A stretch of 64,000 nt of DNA, from the NCBI GenBank assembly GCA_038501195.1, contig JBBPUQ010000002.1, positions 4,154,001 to 4,218,000 on the forward strand, in the 5' to 3' direction. A program made the position numbers and the translations under genes. Below the pieces are notes generated by a model, which saw only the letters and a program-made list of their open reading frames with translations, was not told the origin of the DNA and ran no database searches. Shown piece by piece: positions 47,122 through 59,015 of this stretch (positions are counted from its first letter, which is position 1; the number at the start of each line of letters is the position of its first letter). The DNA comes from Nemania diffusa. Its lineage: Eukaryota > Ascomycota > Sordariomycetes > Xylariales > Xylariaceae.

Positions 47122-48407
47122 CTATGTAGGTATATTCCGTAGCGTAGACCTGTAGCTAGTGCTTTAGCCCTTTGGCTAGGCTGCTTAGCTAGCCCACTCT
47201 TAGGATTCCTGCGCGGGGCTAGATGAAGTCAGGTGAGACAAGGCGGTCAAGGTCCAATCAAGCCTGCCCGTGATAGCTCAATCATCGCCGCAGCGATAAA
47301 GGTCGGCGGCGAGGTAACGGAATAACCCGCAGCGCGTGTGTGTGCCGGGCTTGTTACCTGCAACGCGGGGCTGTGCGAACTGCGCTACAACAGGCGACTA
47401 CAGTGCTGTATCTACCGCTAGGCTGCCTAATAGCTCTGCCCTATATAACGGGTACTACTGGTGCCTAACCACGGCACCACTACTGGCGGTACCTATCAGC
47501 CCATGCCGTTATTACGGGCGTATTACGGGGGCCCTCAGAGATCGAGCCCGGGTGGGTAACAAGACGTAACGCTCGCAAAGACTTGCCCACTAAAATACTA
47601 GTCTGTTATCTGTATCATACAATAGGTAGTGCAGATTCCTACGCGTACGTCACCGAGAAGAATAGATTAAAACTGTGGTTGTAGCGACGATATCTCTTGC
47701 TCACGTTACCGGTCTCGATGAAACGGTCGTGCTCTGGGAACTCAACCACCTGCCTATGCTGTAAGAGTGAATGACCGCTATAATACTTAGGTGCCTATTA
47801 TCTCCTAGACTACCTAACCTAGTGGTGTAGTCCGTCTCCTAGTGTGGTGGTGGCGCTAGTGTGGGTGGTTAAACATGTAGATAGGCTAGTTAGTGCGTCT
47901 ATTTAGTACAATCACGGCGATTTACAGCAGATACTAGCCCCGTATCTCGCTGTTAAGCTTATTTATCGGCACACGTTCGACAGCGAATGAAGTGGCTAGG
48001 TTGGCCCTCCAGCCGCAACCAAGGCGCACCGGTACTCCGCGCCGATCGCTCTCGCTGCCTGAGAGGCCAGCTCTAGGCTAGCGTCCGAAAATGACATCTG
48101 TGGAGAAGCTTCTTTTCTCGTCCCCTTTGAATCCTTAGCGAGTCCTGCCTCCTGAGACTAGACTGCACTTGGTAATCAGGTTTTTGGCTGTGTCTTGTCT
48201 AGCATATGGGAAATTGCCCATCCCACATCCCCACAGCAAAGTCCACAAGCTTCGGTAACTGTTACCTACTCTATCTCCCTGGCAGTCCCTAACCAGTCCC
48301 CTGCCCGTCTCGTCTCTACACCTATAGTTGAAAATGCCCTGCTGTATGTCCCGTATTAGGGCCGGGATGAGCCAGAACCAGACAACACCCAAACAGCACC
48401 AGCCAGG

Positions 48408-48760
48408 GCTCCCGGCCAGCCAGCCAGCCAGCCCAGCCTGGACGATCGATGAGCTCATTCAGTTCATGTTGACTGCCTCGCCGTGTCGATCTGGTTGGTC
48501 TATCTACGGCGTCAAGTGCCCGGTGTCAAGGGCTAGAAACATGCCCTCGCTCTCACTGAAAGTCCACTCCACTCTACTGTGCAGTCAGTCAGTCAGTCAG
48601 TCAGTCAGTAGCGTCAACCAACTCTATTTCGGTCGCATTGCCCACCGAATATTACGTCAGGTAGGTAGGTACCTAGCTAATGCTCGCTCACGAGCTAACC
48701 GTACTGTCTGTACACTCGCTCGCTCGCTCGCTCGCGCGGGCTGGCTGGCTGACTGACTAT
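48408..48760. repeat. Cluster of different tetranucleotide microsatellites
   Basis: Within about 350 bp there are (CAGC)n at 48413..48438, (CAGT)n at 48582..48610, (AGGT)n at 48659..48671, (CTCG)n at about 48715..48734, and short (GGCT)n then (GACT)n runs at about 48739..48758. Each array is only 3-7 units. Confidence 0.9.
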
Positions 48761-50050
48761 CGTCGTCTTCGCCGCTGTCACTGAAATAGTATACTGTACC
48801 CACTTTGGCCGCCTTTTCCTGTCATGGCGATGAGCACCTAGTGGTCTGCTTGTACTAGAGTACCTACACTAGACACTAGCGATCAGCATGATATGACAGC
48901 GTCGACAACACTAGGTAGGTATCAGAATAACTAGGGAATCTTCTACCCGTGTGTGTGTTGTAGGCAGCGCCTCATACACACAGCACAGTACAGGATAGGC
49001 AATGCCATTTCTGAGGCCAGGCAGATCTGCCCTATCATATTAAGACCGAGGAGGTGCCTGTGCAGCTTCCGAGGCTTCCTAGACCCTAGCGAAGGAGCGC
49101 ACAAGTCCTTTACAGCAAAATGTTGCGGCGTGCTGTGTGTACATACATACACGACTTGGACTCGAATCCCCGTATGGGAAATGCCCAGGTTACCGACGGT
49201 ACATAGGTAATGTAGACTAGATACTGGAAACAGTCCTGATTGCCATCCTGCCTATCGTCCCCAGCATTAATGATCAAAACAGGCTAAGCCGCAATGTCGC
49301 ACAGCTCTCCGAGATTACCTAGCATATCTCTCTAGTCTACGTATAGAGTGTATAGGTAGTGTAGGTAAAGCACTTGCTAAAACTGGCAGAATTACCTGGT
49401 TTAAGGCCGCCCTAATGTCGACACGGAAGACAATCTAGCTTCTGACAAACCGGCCAAAATGGTGGAGCGAGCTGGGGCTCGAGGGGGGGTGGAGGGGGGT
49501 GGTAACCCATTGGTCGTGAGAAACCCTGGCGTTTCCCTTCTGCTCAGACATGGACAAGGTGTGGAAATCGCTTGTGTCCTAGATAGATACTTACCTACTT
49601 ACAGTACCTACCTACCTACATCCTACTTACACGACGCAGCACTATACCAGTACTACGCCTCATCAAACCGCCAGACCAAGTCGGAGCCGAGAGTTCCATG
49701 CATACTCTTGGCGGGCGATAGATAGCGTAAGAGCCTTGTATTAGTCCCACACCCCCCCTGTCCCCTTTGGCGATGCTGCAGGAACGCAATTTGACTCGTG
49801 TGGCGCCATTCAGAGCAGGGTCTGTACATATGTACCTCCTTCATCTGTATGTACATAGGTATCCAGTGGCACTTACTACTCCCTACCCCAGTTGGTGTGT
49901 GAGGGACTGCGAGAGATTCATAAAGGACTGCCCGTTCCGCCCTCGCGTATATTTGAAATCCCCTTGAGCTCGACTTCATACCTTGCCCATCTCAACAATC
50001 GCCAAGTTGAACCGGAGCATATCGCCTTTCACTCATCACTTCTATAAGCA

Positions 50051-51225
50051 ATGGCAGCTGTCACTCAGAACTCGGGCAACGCTAGCACCAAGAGACCTGA
50101 GCGTCTCCGGGATACGTTATACGCGGATATGATGAAGCCCGATGAGGATCTTAGCAAGATGGCGGACCCTGCAGAGCGCAGGAGAATCCAAAACCGTCTC
50201 GCTCAGCGTGCCTACAGTATGTGTATACGTTTCTCCAGATATATAAGTTCAGTCACTAACAAGATAATACAGGACGCAAGATGAGGGAGCAGAAGAATGA
50301 GGTCGAGAAGTTGAGAGACCAGATCAAGAAGCTGCAGGAGACTCCAGAATCCAGCAACACGAGCAGGCAGAGCACACCCTGCACACCCCCAGAGAGCAGC
50401 ACTACTCCTGCCATACCCACGGCATCTCTATCGCCGCCCAACTTCGAGGTTGTAAACACGCCGTCGTCGGAGCATCAGTGGGTGGGAGGATATTTCCACG
50501 AGTGGCCTGCGGCACCGGCACCACAGGAGAGCTTCATGTCAGGCTTGATCTCTCCCACGGAACTGGAGGCACCGCCCCCGTACGACGAGTCGCTGTGCAC
50601 TGGCTACGCATCTGATGGGTTCGGTGGCGCTCCCGGTATGATGAAGTCCCCTCCCACCAGCCGCCAACACCTTAAGTCACGACGCACCTCGTCCCAGTCG
50701 AAACGACCACGCCCGAATTTGCCCCGCAGCGTCGGCAGCCCTAGGCAAGCCCCTCAAAGCCCGCATTCTCCATGGATGGCTCCTCAGGCATCCCCGATCG
50801 ATGTCCACGTTCCCCCGGGAGTCATGATGATGGCGCCCGAGCCGCAAATGCCAGTCTACTCGCCTCACTTCGATATTCACGCACGCCCCGAGGAATTTCA
50901 CTATCCTTCGCCACCACACATGGATGACGCACCAGCCTGGCAAATGCCAACCGCGGACGGCATGGTGAGGACGCAGTCAGACTCTAATCTCAGTACTCGA
51001 GCGGCGCCACGATCATTGCCAGATGCTAATGCGCCGATACTGCACCTCGCGGTTGCCGGCGGTCACATCGATACACTACGAATTATTCTCAAGCAATGCA
51101 ACGTCTCCGTCAACGTGCGGGACAGTGCTGGTTACACGCCTCTACAACGCGCAATCATCAATGGCCATACGGACATTGTGGAGCTGCTTCTCAAGCACGG
51201 CGCCGAAGTTAATATCGACGGCTGA
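50051..51225 (+). CDS. bZIP transcription factor with C-terminal ankyrin repeats
   Basis: Two exons, 50051..50216 and 50273..51225, giving 372 residues. The intron (GTATGT...ATACAG, CACTAAC branch point) splits the basic region and restores AQRAY/RRKMREQKNEVEKL. The basic region, about 42-60, reads RRRIQNRLAQRAYRRKMR and has the N-x2-A-Q-x2-Y-R signature of fungal Yap/Pap1-like bZIPs; the zipper that follows is short. The centre (about 75-310) is Pro/Ser-rich with APPPYDE (about 155-161). The C-terminus holds about two ankyrin repeats (APILHLAVAGGHIDTLRIIL, then AGYTPLQRAIINGHTDIVEL), ending soon after AEVNIDG. The domain pair is known in fungal regulators; ankyrin repeats mediate protein contacts. 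The gene stands alone, with 12.2 kb upstream and 6.9 kb downstream free of genes. Its regulon is unknown. Confidence 0.9.
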
Positions 51226-53162
51226 GGCGCGCTCTGTTATTATTATTTAGCGCATGCCGAGGCACACGTGTACACGCATTGACGACGGGAACTGGGACTG
51301 CATTGCATATGGGGGAGTTTTGACTGCTATTTTTTTATATTTTTACTTGGCTCGGCTTTGGGCTTTCGGGTTGGGCAAACCTGTTGAACAAGGGGGCGAC
51401 ACGGCCTGGATTTGGGGGTTTTGGCGTGAATTGACTTTGGATACCCTTTTCTGCGAATGCTGCTCTCTTGAGCGCCTTCCTATCCTGTCGCCCAAAAATC
51501 TATAGAGAGAGGGTTATCTTGGATGCGGGTGCATCCTACTCCTGGTCACAAGGAAGTCTGGGCACCAGTCTGGTCCTGTGATGGTTGGATCCGAGATGGC
51601 TGCTATGTAGTTAGATCTTTCCAAGAATACAACGGCGTCGAAGATGCCTTAATACCCATGTTTTATGTCTCACTTCTCCTAAGCTACAGGTACAATGCAG
51701 TGAGTGCAGTGCATGTGCGTGCCATCGTTGCCTCTGGTTCGCTCACACTTGAGGTTGGTTGGTCGCGCAAGTTTTCTATTAACACTACGGTCGTACAATA
51801 TAACCATCCTGTGGCTTAATACAGCGCCCCACTCCATTACCTACATAACCATAACATAACCACAACTCGTTCAAAATCCATCTATTGTCTGGTCTATTGT
51901 TTGGTCTAGTTTGGGTTGGTTACATACCCTGTCACACAACTTCGTGTTCAGGCAACCAGAGGCAACGATGGTCGCCGACACCCTGTCACTTTAGACTCTG
52001 GCCTGTCACTTTTTGGGTTGGTGACTAAGATGCGCTATTGACAGGCACGCGGGCGCTATAGGTCAATCTGCTTGCCGCGAGCGAATCGGTAGGTAGGGAA
52101 TGCGGTAGCAACCCTATCTATCATATCGGCCTGTCAAAGCCTGCCAAAGCTGAGATGTTGGGTCACACCCGGACGCTGGCAAGCACGCAGTAACGGCGAT
52201 GGGCCCTGTTACTGTCTAGCGAGTTACGAAAGTTCTAGTTGAACCTTGTGGGAGTCTGCTGGCGTGGGAGTGGGAGTGGATGAGAAGGGGGGGACAAGAA
52301 GAGAGAATCCACTGAACAAGCTTGACTGCCAAGCCTAAAGCGTCTTGCGTGGCGTTTTCTAGAAGGCCGCAACGATCCATGTCGCCGATAACGAAAAAAG
52401 CGAGATCAAGCACGCAAAAAGGCCCGCCCATGATTCCGCACAGAGTAGGTTATCCCGTGGTAAGAGGACAGCTATTGCATACATTGGCGCTATGGAGCAA
52501 CGCAACCGCCGCCGACGCTACTGCGGGCAATAATAAGGTTGCCGAAGATTAAGAAGAAGAGAGATATAGTAGATAGATACTTGTTTTGTTGTATGTACAC
52601 ACTTAGGGTTTCTTACAGTAGGTGGTTTTTATTTTTATTATTTTTATTATTTTTTTTATTACTTTTATTTTTTATTGCTTTTTTTATTGCTTCCCTCTTT
52701 CTCTCTATGTATGCATACCTACCGCTACCCCCGGCTCTTCCGCCTGTCCTGGATCGGTTGCGGTCAGCTCGCTCGAGGCAAAGCAACTCCCCCTACTGTA
52801 ACGAACCCTGGCGGATCGTGGGCTGAAGGATCCAAGCCGAGTCGAGTTCTCCCCCTCGTGTGGAGAAGGTCCTCCACCAGCCCAGCTAATCAGCGGGGGA
52901 GAAACCTGAGTGGTATTTGGAATTGTTACGAGATCGAGCACCCGCGAAACGTGGTGAGAGATACTGGCCAGGAAAGACTGCGTGCAATTCTTGCTAGCGC
53001 GCAACACGGCCGCTGCCCTGACGATCCTGGAATCTAGATTTTGTCCGTCTCGTTCGTTCGTCCGTCTATCTATGTAGCATGTACGCGTATCTGTGTATGG
53101 TGAAGTGCAAATGTGTTAGTATGTAAATCTTTACTGTTATCACCGTGCTTGCATTGGCATAA

Positions 53163-53221
53163 TGTGTGTGCATAATGTGTGTGTGCATGTGTGTGTATGC
53201 GTGTGTATGTATGTGTGTGTG
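53163..53221. repeat. (TG)n-rich microsatellite
   Basis: Interrupted TG dinucleotide tract with GTATG and GCATAA interruptions, directly readable. Confidence 0.85.
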
Positions 53222-54191
53222 CACTCTACTCTATATCTGGTGTTTTGCCTGAGTAGGTAAGGTACTGACTGCATATACGTAGTATGTATTGTAGCGCTGG
53301 TAACTGTCAATGTCGATAGCCATGTGTAAGTCAACCCAACTAACTCCATGTCTATGTATGGAGGTATGGTCTGGAGACGGAGAATCATGGTTCGGCCTAT
53401 GATAGTGTGGAATGCTTCATGCGGGAGACGCAGGATCAGGACACAGCACTGTATCAGACTTGGTTCAACGCTCATTAGCGGTCAACGGTCGGTCGGGGCT
53501 GGCTGCTGCGGTTCCCTCCAGTGTCTCGGCTGGTTACGCTGGCCTCGCTCCGGGAGAGCCATTGGTCCGTGATCTGTCCGTGAATCTCGCAACCGACACT
53601 CTCAACCGACGCTCTCTCGTAACAACACCCACAGAGTGCGTAACCTTGGCACCCACCTTGGCACGTCGAGGAAACAGTTCCCAGCTGCCTATCTCGGCCA
53701 GCTTCGGCCAACTCGCATAATACTGATACGGTACGGCGGCCACTGTGGATAGACGTACGTAGTTGGTTGTATGTAGCGTAGATATCTACTGTACGTACAT
53801 ACATACATTGCCTACTAGGTACGTAGGTATAGGGATGTAAGTATATACATACCTACTTACATACTAACATGACTTACTTCACATAGGTAGGACTATCAGT
53901 CGGAGCTGGAGGCGGGCGTTGTTACGGTATGACGAACTGGCTTCCATCTCGGGACAGCAATGGCGTTTTATTACGTCGTTCGTATGTATGGTTTGGGGTG
54001 TTGTCGAGTTGGCCCGCCGCCGGCTGTGACTCTTGACATAAGAGGCGCAGTATTACATAATAAATAGAAGATGAAGAGGACCATCCAGTCCGTTTGTGGG
54101 TGTATTGTATATTGTATATGCAGCAGTACCTACATATACTACCTGCTGTGTTCTGCTGTGATGTCGTGTATGGTGTATCATACATAGTATA

Positions 54192-54236
54192 GTACATACA
54201 CACACTTACACACACATCCACACACACATACATACA
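54192..54236. repeat. (CA)n-rich microsatellite
   Basis: Interrupted CA tract with TACATA interruptions; complementary in content to the TG tract 1 kb to the left. Confidence 0.85.
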
Positions 54237-54304
54237 TCATACCTAGCTGCAAGCGAGACACGCTCCAAAGTACCTGTCTACTGCGTAGACTATGTACGAT
54301 ACCT

Positions 54305-54342
54305 AGACTACCCTACCTAGTCTACCTAGTCAACCTAGTCAA
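54305..54342. repeat. Nonamer tandem repeat (CTACCTAGT type)
   Basis: Units CTACCTAGT, CTACCTAGT and CAACCTAGT follow one another, preceded by a partial unit. Confidence 0.8.
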
Positions 54343-57300
54343 AGGGCCTGTCAAGGGATTTTGAGTTATCTACACTACAGGGTATGGTAGGCGACTCCGA
54401 AGATCCTACGCAGGGATCCCACGACTAGAGCCTGTCCAAAGCACCTCTACGCCAATGAATACCCTCAACTTCGGGGCGATGTGGACCGTAGCAAGCGCCC
54501 AAAAAGTAAGCTTATAACGTACCTTAAACGTTTCCCGCATACATCCACATTGGCTTTCTGCTCTGCATTGCAGCGTACCGTCCAGCCATCGGCTATCTTA
54601 TCAAACTCACATCAAACTCATCGCTTGCTCGGCGAGAGGTTGCATCGAATGTCACCTCTCAAGCATCGCTTCCCCACCACAGCCAGACGCGATAACGTGG
54701 CACCGTGGTTCGCACAGACTTGCGAGAAGCAGACGCCCCCGTAAGTACGTTGTTACATGATCCACGCCCACGCATTTTTTGGGGGTCACCACCTCCCAGA
54801 GAACGCCGTTACCTACAAATGGTAGGTCCATTATGTACGACCAGAGATAGCGATCGCGGCCATGTGAATGTGAAGGTGGGCGTCCCCGAACCTTCGGGCA
54901 CTAAGTACCAAGTCGGCTCCCAGCTCGCTTCTCTTATCAGAGCCTCACATGTGTATCTACCTATGCGTCTCTCTATTTTCTCTTTATTTTTTTCCCCCTG
55001 CCCTTCCCCATTATATAATTCCTGCATCTTGTCGGATAAGTGGGCGGTTGGCTAGGCGTCATCGAAACTAGGTAGCTAGGTAACTGGGAACACTTACATA
55101 CAGACCTGGATGTAACCGAGTGGGTGACAAGGGCACTACCCGACCACATTTCGTCCCTGTCTGTCTGTCTGGTTGCCTGCCTTCCTACCTCCCAACACTA
55201 CCTAAGTACCTCCCTACCTCCTCCAAAAAGAGGTCTGAAACCCAGCCTAGCCATACAACAAACTTCATGGTTCCTGCAAAAGGAGGCAATAGGCAAGAGC
55301 GTTCTTATCCCACCATGAAGATTGACCAAATGACTGCCTGATCCAGCAGCACCAGCTTCGTCACAATTGCTTGGCTGGACGGTCGATGTAGTAAGTCATT
55401 TGGTTTCGACAAGAGATGCAATAATATCATGAAATGAGCATATGCCGGGACCTGTCAGCGTTCCTGGCCTGTCCTTGACGGGAACTGGCCAGAACGGACA
55501 TATGGACTGTTAAAATGACGAAGGACGCGTGTTCCGGTCCGGAGTTTCGATCCGCCGCGGGGGGATTTGAAAAGCCGTGTGCGCGCGCGGCGTTGTTCGC
55601 TAGTGGGAAAGGCGGATATAGGCCTTGTTCGGAATTACGATGTTGAAATTTTAAAACTCCTCGGTATATAGCCAAGTAAATACGAGCAGAACAGCGAATA
55701 CTGATCTGGACACGAGACCGATCAGGTCCCTACTCTGTGCACGAGCTTGTACCTCTGTCTGCCTCGGCCCCCGTGGAAATACCCATGACTACAATACGTA
55801 TGTACAGGATGAGCAGGCAGACAGGCAGACAGTTAGGCACGGAGGCACGGAGACAAGCAGGCCGGCTTGTGCACTACCTACGTAGTAGATCGATGTTTTG
55901 AGCCCGACTTGTCGTGGATCGGCGGTGATAGCTTCACCGTGTGCCCAGGCTCACATGGGTTCGCTTAGTATCGACTGCCGTTTCACATTAGTTAAAACGA
56001 CAGAAGCCGGGAGGTCTGGAGCAGGCATGCAGAGTGCCCCCATACGCAACATCCTTCCTCTCCGCTCGATTGTGACTGGCCGGATGTAGCCTGTATACGT
56101 AGGTAGGCTTAGGCTTCTCTGTGAATGCTTTCTTCTCTTTCGTGATCGTCGAGATAGTAGTAGATTGTAGATAGAATACAGGGTCGCCACCGCTCAGATG
56201 TCCGTATCAAGAAGCTACACAGCATGTGCCCAGAACCGTGTACCTGCCTAACGAGTGCATCTCTACCGATGCAGTCCAAGTGCCGTCGCTACCAGACAGA
56301 GCCGAGCCAGAGGACCCTATAAGTGGAACGTCTAATCAACCGCTAGCCTCCTCGCCACCGTGGAGATCGGACTTTACGAAGTGCCCCAGATCTGTTATCA
56401 ACGTTGGAAGCCAAACCTTGACTTGTCCCTGCCTGGGGCTCTCTTTTTGGGTTGTCTCTCCTCTCCTGGTGGCTTACTCCGGCATGGCGAATGCCACTCC
56501 GATCGGGATACGACTTCACGACGAATAGTGTGCCGGAGTCATGACCTTAGTGCTGCGAGCGACGCAGTCGGTGCTCTTCCATGTGTTCATGGCCTGCCCT
56601 GTCAGGGCACATGTCCCCGTGCCCGAAGTCCACTTGGTTACCATCAGCGTCCCATCGGCTCGTGAATCAACTTTTTTGTTCCCTATCCGTGATAAGAGGA
56701 TCTCGGCCGGCAAGAGATGCTCACACCCACCCTCTATGAAGGGCCATATCCACAGCGCATGATAACACATGCCACCCATCCAGTTTCCGACGCAACATCC
56801 TCTTCTAGAAAACGCGAGGACTGCGAGGGCTGCAGGTTGGGACGCTCGGGAAATGCAGGTCGTCGAGAACGTGATGGGAACCCGTTCTTCCCCCCCACGT
56901 GTTGAAACGGCTTTTCCCGTTACAGCAAAAGTTCCCGTATACCTCAACTTTTTTTATTTTATTTTTTCTCGCGCGGAGAAAGAACCTGCGATCGTCGCGC
57001 CACGGTCGAAGTTATATTAGCACTCCGGGGCACCCTGCATTCTTGATCTGGTGAATCTCCGACTGCTGGGCAGGGGGAAATGGTAGACGAGCCTTGCTAT
57101 TCGTATAATGTAGGGGTGAAAGGTAGGTATTACATAGTAAGAGTTATGCTAAGACGTCGTGGCCCCTGGCCTCCTCGATTAGAGAATAGTCGAAGGGAAA
57201 CGGGTAATTCCAATTAAAGACAGCCGGCCACTTAGTTCCCTCTAGTGTATGTATCGCCCAGATTAGGACGCGTAATGCAACCAAAGGACGGGGAGATACC

Positions 57301-58160
57301 TACACGCTGTATAATAGGAGGCCGAAGGCCAAGAGCGGACATGTGCCCAGCTCTCCAATAAGGTCCCCGCCTTAGCGCTGGCGACACACTACGATGGATG
57401 GCGAAAAATCGGGGTGTAACATTGCGTTACCGAGGTTACAGATGTCGAGGACTATAACCTATATCATCTTCACGATATCGAATTGCGCGAACGCACGTGA
57501 GAAACGCTCAAGTGTAAGAGAGGCATTTTGGTTGACGAAAGCCAAGACACAAGTCGTCAGCGTGATAGGAAGGAAAATCAAGGACAAAGGCGAACTAGAG
57601 TTGCGACTGGTTTATCAGAGCGGTCTAGAGTAATGAATTCTCACGGAAGGATTCTCCCGGATTTAAATCCCGGGCAGCGGTGACGGAAGGCCTTTTGACA
57701 AGTATTCCTGCATCGGGTCACGGCACGCTAGAAGCATTATGGAAACGGGGGAACAATGCGGAACTGACCGGGCGGCCGCCACATTCCGGGGTTTGCCAGC
57801 ATTATGGATTGACTGGTAGGCTAGGTATGCGTCCTGTCGTGATACCATATGCGTATGTGCTGCCTCGCTTCCAGTATTAGGTTGGGAGTGGCGCATCGCT
57901 GCACTAGATTGGTCATAGCCTACAGCGTAACTGAACCAGCAAGTGCCAGCCAAGATGTGAGATGCGCTGTCTCCTTCGATGACGCTGTCTGTCGGGGGTT
58001 GCAGAAAGAGCAATTTGAGATGATCTGAGTACCTGACGTAAAAGAGTGTGATATAAATAATGTGATGCATCGTCGTTATATGTACACTCCAAAAGATTAT
58101 CACGGAACCTGAGCACACGCCCCCCTGGAAATATCCCAAAATAAGAGAGAATATGGTATT

Positions 58161-59015
58161 TCAAAGCATCACAAAGCCGTCCTCGGTCTCCTCATCCCTG
58201 CTCATTTGGTCCTCGATCACGAGCCCCAACTGCAGCATTTTATCATAGATCAGATCAGCTATAGCGGCCATGCCTCCAGGTCTGGGGTGGTAGGCACAGC
58301 CTTGGTAGAACAGCTTCCAAGTGAAGCCGAAGATCCAGGGGTCTTCAGCTCCGATGGCGTGCGTCTCACTCGCTTCTGCGATGTCCACGGTGCTACACCA
58401 CTCCTCACGCCCGCAGACAGCCTTGCGCGTGGCTTCCTGCAGCCGGGCGGCCACCTCCCGATGGTAGGCGATGCGATCGGCGCCGAAGACGACATCCTCG
58501 CCAGGTCGGGTGTCCGGGCCAAGCACGGCCTGGTACTCGACGACAAGGACGTAGGCTCCGGGTGCCTTGCGATGAATAGCGTCGAGCACGGTACCATACC
58601 GCTGCACGAGGCCGTCTAGATCTAGCTGGAGCTGGATCTTGGCCTCGTGATCGGGGTCGGCACCGCGTAGATACATTAGGGCAGTGCCCGGCAGGCTCCG
58701 TTTCAACGTGTCGTCGAAGAGCCCGCCGACATACCCGATGTCATTGCCCCCGCCGAGAACCAAGACGAGGTCGGTGTTTTCCGGCAGGTCGTCGATCTGC
58801 GGGGCGAACTCCTTGCCGCCGGCATGCTGCGGAGTGTCGAGGAGGTGTAGTAGCGTCGCACCACACACACTTAGGTCGGTCAGTGTGCCGGCCACCCGCT
58901 CGGCCAAGAGGTGTGCATAATTGGCACCCGAGCGACCGGCACTATCGTTCTCTACGGGTGGAATGCTCGGCCCCGCTGCGAAGGACGAGCCGAGGCTTGC
59001 TATGCGAAGAGACAT
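58161..59015 (-). CDS. SGNH-hydrolase (GDSL-type esterase/lipase-like)
   Basis: Single exon, 284 residues, no evident signal peptide. Block I is IASLGSSFAAGP with the candidate nucleophile at S11. Block II is not obvious. Block III is VLGGGNDIGYVGG, where the Asn contributes to the oxyanion hole. Block V is CAYHPRPGG with the catalytic His at about 243. In most SGNH enzymes an Asp lies three residues before this His; here that position is Cys. The central DADLDG-type segment and long helices are ordinary for the fold. The family cleaves acyl or acetyl esters of lipids and sugars; the substrate is unknown. It is transcribed divergently from guanine deaminase across 1.7 kb. Confidence 0.86.
   Translation of the reverse strand: MSLRIASLGSSFAAGPSIPPVENDSAGRSGANYAHLLAERVAGTLTDLSVCGATLLHLLDTPQHAGGKEFAPQIDDLPENTDLVLVLGGGNDIGYVGGLFDDTLKRSLPGTALMYLRGADPDHEAKIQLQLDLDGLVQRYGTVLDAIHRKAPGAYVLVVEYQAVLGPDTRPGEDVVFGADRIAYHREVAARLQEATRKAVCGREEWCSTVDIAEASETHAIGAEDPWIFGFTWKLFYQGCAYHPRPGGMAAIADLIYDKMLQLGLVIEDQMSRDEETEDGFVML

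Larger units (their letters stand above)
37857..50050. other. 12.2-kb gene-poor region
   Basis: The longest gene-free stretch in the window. Readable content: solo-LTR-like elements at 38394..38829, an (ACC)n tract at 42531..42560, a TAGG array at 47103..47121, a cluster of tetranucleotide arrays at 48408..48760 and another at about 49579..49630. The rest is non-repetitive by eye with many TAGGTA/TACCTA words. The largest frames (41358..41888 minus, 176 aa; 43277..43671 plus) overlap frames on other strands and have no motif. Undetected multi-exon genes or non-coding transcripts cannot be excluded by reading alone. Confidence 0.55.
51226..58160. other. 6.9-kb gene-poor region with microsatellites
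   Basis: No credible gene. Readable content: a T-rich tract at about 52625-52690, a (TG)n tract at about 53163-53221, a (CA)n tract at about 54192-54236, a nonamer repeat at about 54305-54342, a GTCT run near 55158-55170 and GACAGGCA units near 55817-55832. Frames up to 158 aa (57663..58139 minus) lack motifs and overlap competing frames. Confidence 0.5.

Noticed and set aside
47250..47580. Possible tRNA or structured RNA (tgatagctca and gatcgagcccggg segments)
   Set aside because: The A-box-like and B-box-like words are too far apart and no acceptor stem can be formed.
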